The position numbers and the translations under genes are program-made. 11,776 nt of DNA, taken from Rubrobacteraceae bacterium. Lineage in GTDB: Bacteria; Actinomycetota; Rubrobacteria; Rubrobacterales; Rubrobacteraceae. Numbering within the stretch: the stretch's first letter is position 1; every line of letters begins with the position of its first letter. Under the pieces are notes generated by a model. The model had not been told where the DNA came from. It did no database searches and saw only the letters and a program-made list of their open reading frames with translations. The stretch lies in NCBI GenBank assembly GCA_021156345.1, contig JAJNDJ010000009.1, forward strand, positions 1 through 11,776. The letters are read 5' to 3'. Positions 7,168 to 11,776 of this stretch are shown here, piece after piece.

Positions 7168-7991
7168 GGGAGCACCTCCCCGGCCGTCCGCCCATCTACG
7201 TCTCCTTTCTTGAAGTCTCGCAACATCCTCGTCAGTGTCCCATCCTCCCCGGCCTCGAAGATCTTGCGCACCCCAAGTTCAACCAGGCACTCTACCACGG
7301 CCACCCACCGCACAGGCGAGAGCATCTGGTGCCGCAACGCCTCGCGCACCTCCTCCGCCGTCGTCAACACCGCCCCATCCGTCGCCCCGACCATCGGTAT
7401 CACTGGTTCTACCAACTCGACTCCTCCGAGAAGCTCGTCCATCTCCCGCGCCGCCCCTGCCATGAGCGGCGAATGGAAAGCCCCCGATACCTCGAGCTTT
7501 ACCTTCCGCCCACTTACACGCTCAGCGACTTCCTCGAGCGCATCCTTCTGCCCGGAGATGACGGTCTGGCGTGGCGTGTTGAAGTTCGCCGCAACGACTA
7601 TACCGTCGGCTTCGTCGGCAGCGCTTGCCACGCTATCAGGCTCGGCGCCGATCAGGGCTACCATCCCCCCAGGGTTCTGCATTGAGGCCTCGCTCATCAG
7701 GCGATCCCTCTCGGCAACGAGCCGCACACCATCGGTGAGACCGAGGCACCCCGCAGCGTGGGCGGCTGCGTACTCGCCGAGCGAGTGGCCGGCCACCACG
7801 TCTGGCTCTATCCCGGCCTGCCGCAAACGGTAGAGAAGATCCACGGAGCCAGCGAATACGGAGAGCTGGTAAGGCACGGCTTCGTCACCGACGTAGGCGA
7901 GGGCGGCCTCGCGCGCGGCGCCGGAGGTCTTCCCGCTTACTGTACCCTGCCCGGGGAAGACCACGGCCCGCTGTATTCCGTTGCTCCGCAA
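7164..7991 (-). CDS. fabD: Malonyl-CoA:ACP transacylase (FabD), short N-terminus
   Basis: FabD moves malonyl from CoA to ACP, supplying the extender for FabH and FabF. Active-site residues are present: Q15 in FPGQG (12-16), the nucleophile S70 in GHSLGEYAA (68-76), R95, H173 in AFHSPLM (171-177) and Q222. The protein is 275 residues, against about 310 for typical FabD. The shortage lies between FPGQG and GHSLG, which are about 52 residues apart instead of about 78, so a helical segment after the first motif is lost without a frame change. The C-terminal GPG turn is altered to GED. The start is TTG, supported by AGGA 6 bases upstream, just past the fabH TAG. The first in-frame Met is M99, far inside the domain. 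Confidence 0.92.
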   Translation of the reverse strand: MRSNGIQRAVVFPGQGTVSGKTSGAAREAALAYVGDEAVPYQLSVFAGSVDLLYRLRQAGIEPDVVAGHSLGEYAAAHAAGCLGLTDGVRLVAERDRLMSEASMQNPGGMVALIGAEPDSVASAADEADGIVVAANFNTPRQTVISGQKDALEEVAERVSGRKVKLEVSGAFHSPLMAGAAREMDELLGGVELVEPVIPMVGATDGAVLTTAEEVREALRHQMLSPVRWVAVVECLVELGVRKIFEAGEDGTLTRMLRDFKKGDVDGRTAGEVLP

Positions 7992-7992
7992 A

Positions 7993-8940
7993 CTAGATCC
8001 TGTACAGGTTCGCAGCCCAGGTCAGGCCGAACCCGAAGCCAACGGTGATGACGTACTTTCCTGGCTCCATCGCGTCGTAGATGTCAGGGTAGGAGAGCGG
8101 GATGCTCGCCGCCGAAGTATTTCCGAACCTGTCGAGGTTGATCACGACCCGGTCCTCAGGTATCTCCATCTTCCGGGCCGCGGATCGTATTATGCGTGCA
8201 TTTGCCTGATGGGGTATCAGGTACTGGACCTCATCAGGCGAGAGTGCGTTGCGGGAGAGAAGCTTCTCGACCATGTCGGGCAGTATCCTGACGGCGAACT
8301 TGAATACCTCGCGGCCGTTCTGGAAGAGCTTCTCCTCGTCACCCGGGTGGCCAGCGCGCCCCAGCGTGGCCCCCCTGCCGTCGGCCCCGAGGATGTGGTC
8401 GACGAAACCGGAATCCCCTTCGCCGCCGTCGAGTACGACCGCGCCCGCGCCGTCTCCGAAAAGGACGGCCGTCGAGCGGTCTCCCTGGTCGACGATGGTG
8501 CTCATGGCGTCCGACCCGATGAGCAAGACCCTGCCAGCCGCGCCTGAGCGGAGCATGGCTGAAGCGACAGAAGCGGCGTATGAGAAGCCGGCACACGCTG
8601 CAGCAAGGTCCATCGCGCCGGCACCTGGGGCCCCTATCTCCTCCCCGACCAGACACGCGACTGACGGCATGGACTCAGGCGCGGTCGACGTACCGCAGAT
8701 AATAAGGTCCACAGACCCTCCATCTACCCCGGCATGCTGGAGGGCTTTCTTCGACGCCGCAACGGCGAGCGTCGCGGCGTTCTCGCCTTCAGCGACAAAA
8801 TGGCGAGCTTTGATCCCTGTTCGCGCCGAGATCCATTCGTCCGTGGTGTCAAGCACGCCTTCTAGGTCGCTGTTGGTAACGATCCTGCCCCCGAGAGCCC
8901 TTCCGACGCCGAGGATCCTGCCGACAGCACCGCCGTTCAA
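7993..8940 (-). CDS. fabH: Beta-ketoacyl-ACP synthase III (FabH)
   Basis: FabH starts fatty-acid synthesis by condensing an acyl-CoA primer with malonyl-ACP. The 315 residues match the family. Visible are [11 protein letters not shown] (33-43), the nucleophile C116 in [12 protein letters not shown] (111-122), GDGAGAVVL (162-170), H244 in LIPHQAN (241-247) and N274 in [12 protein letters not shown] (270-281), which completes the Cys-His-Asn triad. The end [15 protein letters not shown] is characteristic. Straight versus branched primer preference cannot be read from the sequence. The start is TTG in a TTGA overlap with the plsX stop, preceded by GAGGGCAGG at a usable distance. Confidence 0.96.
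   Translation of the reverse strand: MNGGAVGRILGVGRALGGRIVTNSDLEGVLDTTDEWISARTGIKARHFVAEGENAATLAVAASKKALQHAGVDGGSVDLIICGTSTAPESMPSVACLVGEEIGAPGAGAMDLAAACAGFSYAASVASAMLRSGAAGRVLLIGSDAMSTIVDQGDRSTAVLFGDGAGAVVLDGGEGDSGFVDHILGADGRGATLGRAGHPGDEEKLFQNGREVFKFAVRILPDMVEKLLSRNALSPDEVQYLIPHQANARIIRSAARKMEIPEDRVVINLDRFGNTSAASIPLSYPDIYDAMEPGKYVITVGFGFGLTWAANLYRI
7998..8001 (-). promoter_or_regulatory. Shine-Dalgarno that fixes the TTG start of fabD
   Basis: AGGA lies 6 bases upstream of the TTG, inside the last codons of fabH. It supports this TTG as the start, because no in-frame ATG exists before the catalytic Ser region. Confidence 0.5.
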
Positions 8941-9944
8941 GCCGACCTGCCCTCAGACAGACTGTGTGCGGAGAGCGCCCGCTGCAGTTCCTCGGTCAGG
9001 CCTGCGCCGGCGTGCGAGATACCGAGTAACGCGTTCTCGACGCCCGTAGCTCGCGAGTTTCCGTGGCCGATCACGACCGAGCCCCTTACGCCGAGCAGGA
9101 AGGAACCCCCATAATTCTCGGGGTCCACCGTGTTTCTCACCCCCAACAATCGCGGACGAAGGATACCTGCGGCGAGTTTGCTCACGAGATCGCCCGTCAT
9201 CGCGGAGCGAACCATGCCCAGGATCTCACGCGCCACCCCCTCGGCCGTCTTGAGGACGATGTTGCCCGTAAAACCGTCCGTTACGAGCACGTCAGCCACC
9301 CCGCTAGGGATGTCTCGACCCTCCACATTGCCGGCGAAACTAATGTCAGACTCGTCCATGAGACGGTACGCCTCCTTTGCGAGGTCGTTGCCCTTCCCCG
9401 GCTCCTCGCCGACATTAACGAGTCCGATCCGCGCTTCCCCCTCCAACCCGAAGTAACGTTTCGCGAGCACACCGCCAAGAATAGCGAAATTCAAGAGGTC
9501 CTGCGGCCTGCAGGAGACGGTGGCCCCGGCGTCGAGTAGCAAGACGGGCGAAGGGAAAGGTAGCAGAGTGGCGATCGCGGGCCTGCGGCATCCCTCGAGG
9601 CGTCCCATCCTGAGCAATGCCGCCGCCACCGTGGCGCCGGTGTTCCCCGCTGAAAAGAACGCGTCAGCCTCCCCGTCACGAACCATCCCGGCCGCAACGG
9701 CGACGCTGGCGTCGGGATGGGCCCTCAGCGTCGAAGAGGGCTCCTCGTCCATCCCGACGGCTCCCCCAGAGTACCGCAGCGAGACGTTCGGTGGGGGATC
9801 AGGGCCCACCTCGGCTTCGATGGCATCAGACTTCCCGACTAGCATCAACTCGTCGTGCAACAAGTCTCTGGCAGCGGATAGGGCGCCGGCGACGATCTCC
9901 CGCGGGGCATTATCTCCGCCGAGGGCGTCTACCGCAATACGCAC
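8937..9944 (-). CDS. plsX: Phosphate acyltransferase PlsX
   Basis: PlsX converts acyl-ACP and phosphate to acyl-phosphate, the donor used by PlsY for the first acylation of glycerol 3-phosphate, so it links the Fab pathway to phospholipids. It is a peripheral membrane enzyme with no transmembrane segment. The 335 residues carry family motifs: [10 protein letters not shown] (5-14), SAGNTGA (98-104), LLDAGAT (136-142), [12 protein letters not shown] (177-188), [11 protein letters not shown] (205-215), [12 protein letters not shown] (221-232) and [11 protein letters not shown] (278-288). The start is GTG, 19 bases after the rpmF stop, with no clear Shine-Dalgarno. It is placed here because RIAVDALGG is the family N-terminus. 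The rpmF-plsX-fabH order is widespread. Confidence 0.95.
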   Translation of the reverse strand: MRIAVDALGGDNAPREIVAGALSAARDLLHDELMLVGKSDAIEAEVGPDPPPNVSLRYSGGAVGMDEEPSSTLRAHPDASVAVAAGMVRDGEADAFFSAGNTGATVAAALLRMGRLEGCRRPAIATLLPFPSPVLLLDAGATVSCRPQDLLNFAILGGVLAKRYFGLEGEARIGLVNVGEEPGKGNDLAKEAYRLMDESDISFAGNVEGRDIPSGVADVLVTDGFTGNIVLKTAEGVAREILGMVRSAMTGDLVSKLAAGILRPRLLGVRNTVDPENYGGSFLLGVRGSVVIGHGNSRATGVENALLGISHAGAGLTEELQRALSAHSLSEGRSA

Positions 9945-9963
9945 TGGAAGGGCTTATCTGGGC

Positions 9964-10146
9964 TTAGATGTCCTCTACGGCGACTACCGTGCGGCCCTTG
10001 TAGAAGCCGCACTCAGGGCAGACCCTGTGCGGTACGTGCGGCTGGCCGCAGTTGGGGCAGGCCACCAGACCCGGGCCTGTGATCGCGTGGTGCGCCCGGC
10101 GCTGGTTCCTGCGCGCCCGTGACGACTTCTTCTTGGGTACGGCCAT
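9964..10146 (-). CDS. rpmF: 50S ribosomal protein bL32
   Basis: This 60-residue basic protein of the large ribosomal subunit begins [20 protein letters not shown], the hallmark start of bL32, and holds a four-cysteine zinc ribbon CPNC (30-33) and CPEC (43-46). It is therefore the zinc-binding (C+) form rather than the cysteine-free paralogue some bacteria use under zinc starvation. The ATG is preceded by the strongest Shine-Dalgarno of the window. It sits between the DUF177 gene and plsX, a very conserved arrangement. Confidence 0.97.
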   Translation of the reverse strand: MAVPKKKSSRARRNQRRAHHAITGPGLVACPNCGQPHVPHRVCPECGFYKGRTVVAVEDI

Positions 10147-10152
10147 GCGAAT

Positions 10153-10159
10153 ACCTCCT
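10153..10159 (-). promoter_or_regulatory. Strong Shine-Dalgarno of rpmF
   Basis: A perfect AGGAGGT lies 6 bases upstream of the rpmF ATG. It is much stronger than the sites of the neighbouring genes, in line with high expression of a ribosomal protein. Confidence 0.75.
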
Positions 10160-10172
10160 GGTTGCTATTGAC

Positions 10173-10631
10173 TCAAGATCGTGAGGCGAAGAGGCCGTCG
10201 AGGCCCCGCCAGCGCGGGTCTACCTCGTCGCCATCGCCTTCGGGGTGCACGGGCTCGGAGCCAGGTGAGAACACCTGCATCGGGACCTCGTTCGGCAGGG
10301 CGCCTTCCGTATAGCGCGCCAGATCCAGGGTCCAGTCCTGGACACAGACCTCAGGGTTGTTCGGCCCCGAGAGGAACTCCGAGTCGCCGAACTCCAGTTC
10401 GAGCTCCGTGGGCTCGAGCGTCCTGTCGCAGGTCGTAAGCACCGTCGCGACGACCCGCACGTCGAGGTGCAGACCCTCGGAGAGACGTGTGACGCCTACA
10501 TCTGCCTCTGCCTTCGTAACCTCGTGGTGGCGCCCGTAGAGGTCGAAAGGACCTGCGGAAAACTCGGCACGCACCTCGTGCGTGTCTCCGACCTCCGCAC
10601 CGGGTCGCCTGAGGGGGATCAAAGGCTTCAT
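10173..10631 (-). CDS. DUF177 (YceD-type) protein upstream of rpmF
   Basis: This 152-residue protein belongs to the DUF177/YceD family, nearly always encoded before rpmF; family members have been linked to 23S rRNA accumulation or processing. Supporting motifs are TTCDRTLEP (66-74, the conserved CDR element), the acidic linker DWTLDLARYTEGALPNEVPM (99-118) and the end DPRWRGLDGLF (138-148). Most members carry a small cysteine cluster between these last two elements (LC...CxGLCPxCG type). Here that place reads FSPGSEPVHPEGDGDEV with no cysteine, so any metal site is lost. The ATG is 19 bases after the upstream stop and has no evident Shine-Dalgarno. Confidence 0.85.
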   Translation of the reverse strand: MKPLIPLRRPGAEVGDTHEVRAEFSAGPFDLYGRHHEVTKAEADVGVTRLSEGLHLDVRVVATVLTTCDRTLEPTELELEFGDSEFLSGPNNPEVCVQDWTLDLARYTEGALPNEVPMQVFSPGSEPVHPEGDGDEVDPRWRGLDGLFASRS

Positions 10632-10650
10632 GAGATAAGTTTACTACTTG

Positions 10651-11106
10651 CTATTGTTCCTGGACGCCCTGCAGCTTTGTGCGTCCACGCTGCACGGCCT
10701 CCAGGAGCTTGCCGAGGTTGTCCTCGAGGTTGGCGAGTACCTCGTCAGCGTAGTCCTCGGCGCCGAGGCGTATCTCGCGCTCGCGGCGGCGGGCATCCTC
10801 CATGATCTCCGCGCTCCGCTTCTCAGCCCTCTTCAGGACCTCTTCTTCTGAGGTGATCTTCTCGGCCTCGTCCTGGGCGCTGCGAATGATACGGTCGCTC
10901 TCGCTGCGGGCCTCATCGAGCATCGCCTGGCGCTCCTTGACGATCCAGCGGGCCTGCTTGAGCTCCTCCGGTATAGTCTGGCGCATCTGGTCTATGATGT
11001 CGAAGGCGGCGTCCCGGTCGACCATCGCCGTGTTGCCGAAACCGGGGAAGCTGCGTGCGTCCTCGACCAGTTCTTCCAACCTATCTATAAGTACCAGTAC
11101 GTCCAT
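10651..11106 (-). CDS. SepIVA/DivIVA-like coiled-coil protein
   Basis: A 151-residue, highly charged protein with no membrane segment or signal peptide. It has a short N-terminal part (DVLVLIDRLEELVEDA), a helix around DAAFDIIDQMRQTIPEELKQA (32-52), a long predicted coiled coil (about 50-115) and a C-terminal YADEVLANLEDNLGKLLEAVQRGR (119-142). The layout resembles short actinobacterial DivIVA-related proteins. In mycobacteria the septation factor SepIVA (Rv2927c) is encoded directly next to the DUF177 protein, and the same neighbourhood here suggests a SepIVA-type role at septum or pole; that is inference from context and architecture. The ATG follows coaD by 21 bases with AAGGATAGG upstream. 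It could be misnamed as an ATP synthase b-subunit because of its coiled coil, but the N-terminal membrane helix is missing. Confidence 0.7.
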   Translation of the reverse strand: MDVLVLIDRLEELVEDARSFPGFGNTAMVDRDAAFDIIDQMRQTIPEELKQARWIVKERQAMLDEARSESDRIIRSAQDEAEKITSEEEVLKRAEKRSAEIMEDARRREREIRLGAEDYADEVLANLEDNLGKLLEAVQRGRTKLQGVQEQ

Positions 11107-11127
11107 CTTCTACTACCTATCCTTCGC

Positions 11128-11631
11128 CTACGATCCCTCTATCTTACCGTCCTGACCGGAGTATATCTGCCTCACGGTCTCGAGTACGCCTTCAGGTACG
11201 AGCCCGCGCACGTCTCCGCCGAGCGATGCTATCTCCCTGACCGCGCTCGAGGAGAGGAAGCTGTGCTCCGCCGAAGCCATTATGAAGACCGTTTCGAGCT
11301 CCGGAAACATAGTCCGGTTCAGCTGCGCCTGCTCGAACTCCGACTCGAAGTCCGAGACGGCCCGCAGGCCCTTCACGATCACCTGCGCACCCCGCTCCCT
11401 CGCGAAGTCCACCAGGAGCCCCTCCATCACCTCGACGGAGACATTGTCCATGTCGGCGGTGACCTTCTCTAAGAGCCGCGCCCGTTCGACCGCGGGAAGG
11501 CGGGCCTGCTTGCGGCGGTTACTACCGACTGCAACGACCACGTGGTCGAAGATCTGGGAAGCGCGCACGATGACGTCGAGGTGCCCCGTCGTTACAGGGT
11601 CGAAGCTACCTGGACACACAGCCACGATCAT
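11128..11631 (-). CDS. coaD: Phosphopantetheine adenylyltransferase (CoaD), in frame with upstream rsmD
   Basis: CoaD joins 4'-phosphopantetheine and ATP to dephospho-CoA, the penultimate step of CoA synthesis. Counting from the internal ATG it has 167 residues (family about 160). It shows CPGSFDPVTTGHLDVI (6-21) with the TxGH nucleotidyltransferase motif (H17), SNRRKQ (37-42), KGLRAVSDFESE (87-98) and SFLSSSAVREIASLGGDVRGLVP (starting at 124) with the conserved S-S-S. The domain is complete and apparently functional. The reading frame stays open upstream through the rsmD end to the window edge with no stop. The ATG has only a weak GAG at Shine-Dalgarno distance, so CoaD may be made as part of an RsmD-CoaD polypeptide. 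Confidence 0.95.
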   Translation of the reverse strand: MIVAVCPGSFDPVTTGHLDVIVRASQIFDHVVVAVGSNRRKQARLPAVERARLLEKVTADMDNVSVEVMEGLLVDFARERGAQVIVKGLRAVSDFESEFEQAQLNRTMFPELETVFIMASAEHSFLSSSAVREIASLGGDVRGLVPEGVLETVRQIYSGQDGKIEGS

Positions 11632-11776
11632 TGTCAGCTCAGACCGATCAAGTATGGTTATGAACGTGCCGCCGTAACGGCGCGTTACCCCTTTCTGGCC
11701 TCCTGCGCCCTCAACCGGAGCCTCGCCGCTCTCGATCGCGACCCTTCCTCCCGGCGCGAGCAATGAGCGTAGCCGG
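11632..11776 (-). CDS. rsmD: RsmD, 16S rRNA (guanine-966-N2)-methyltransferase, C-terminal end (partial)
   Basis: The last 48 codons of a gene entering from the right edge. They encode RLRSLLAPGGRVAIESGEAP, then QKGVTRRYGGTFITILDRSELT. A leucine followed by APGG, a V-x-x-E strand, and a final Y-G-x-T-x-I strand form the normal C-terminus of RsmD, and rsmD directly before coaD is a common order. The SAM-binding and (N/D)PPY parts are outside the window. No stop codon separates it from coaD: the frame passes from ILDRSELT straight into MIVAVCPGSFDP. The call rests on the C-terminal pattern plus synteny. Confidence 0.65.

Noticed and set aside
10651..11106. ATP synthase F0 b-subunit
   Set aside because: The coiled coil is similar in style, but the N-terminal membrane helix is missing and no other atp genes are nearby.
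11632..11763. Extended CoaD start at the TTG at 11763
   Set aside because: This TTG is an internal leucine of the RsmD tail; the frame is open beyond it to the window edge. The CoaD domain itself begins at the ATG at 11631.

Overview
The window is a dense, GC-rich block of bacterial housekeeping genes, all on the minus strand, so it reads biologically from right (11776) to left (1). The order is rsmD (3' end), coaD, a SepIVA/DivIVA-like coiled-coil gene, a DUF177 (YceD) gene, rpmF, plsX, fabH, fabD, fabZ, fabG, acpP, fabF, rnc, smc, ftsY (5' end). GC richness, many GTG/TTG starts, a type II fatty-acid cluster joined to rnc-smc-ftsY, and a SepIVA-like gene next to DUF177-rpmF point to the Actinomycetota, probably a deep-branching lineage such as Rubrobacter. 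The lineage is an inference; no marker gene settles it.

Right part (about 9960-11776): the end of the 16S rRNA methyltransferase gene rsmD runs in the same open frame into coaD (coenzyme A synthesis). A coiled-coil septation-type protein, a DUF177 protein and ribosomal protein bL32 follow. Middle part (4398-9944): a compact lipid operon in which PlsX makes acyl-phosphate, FabD and FabH start fatty-acid synthesis, AcpP carries the chain, and FabF, FabG and FabZ carry out elongation, ketoreduction and dehydration. No enoyl reductase is seen here. Most junctions are 4-base GTGA/TTGA overlaps or gaps under 20 bases; the exception is a 78-base leader in front of acpP. Left part (1-4389): RNase III, a 171-base gap with small hairpins and a possible promoter, then SMC and the start of FtsY.

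The strongest anomaly is in smc. The gene is intact from Walker A through hinge to the ABC signature LSGGE, but the stretch that should hold Walker B, the D-loop and the H-loop is missing. The usual C-terminal end follows immediately in another frame. The join sits on a 9-base sequence (AAACGAACG, minus strand) that fits both frames, as expected for a deletion of roughly 130 bases between short direct repeats. This is either a real ATPase-killing lesion or a sequence artefact. The second anomaly is the stop-free rsmD-coaD frame, a possible natural fusion. Smaller oddities are a shortened FabD N-terminus, a DUF177 protein without its usual cysteine cluster, and a Glu-to-Gly change in the RNase III signature. 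I see no mobile element, CRISPR array, tRNA or rRNA, and no clear new defence or biosynthetic system.
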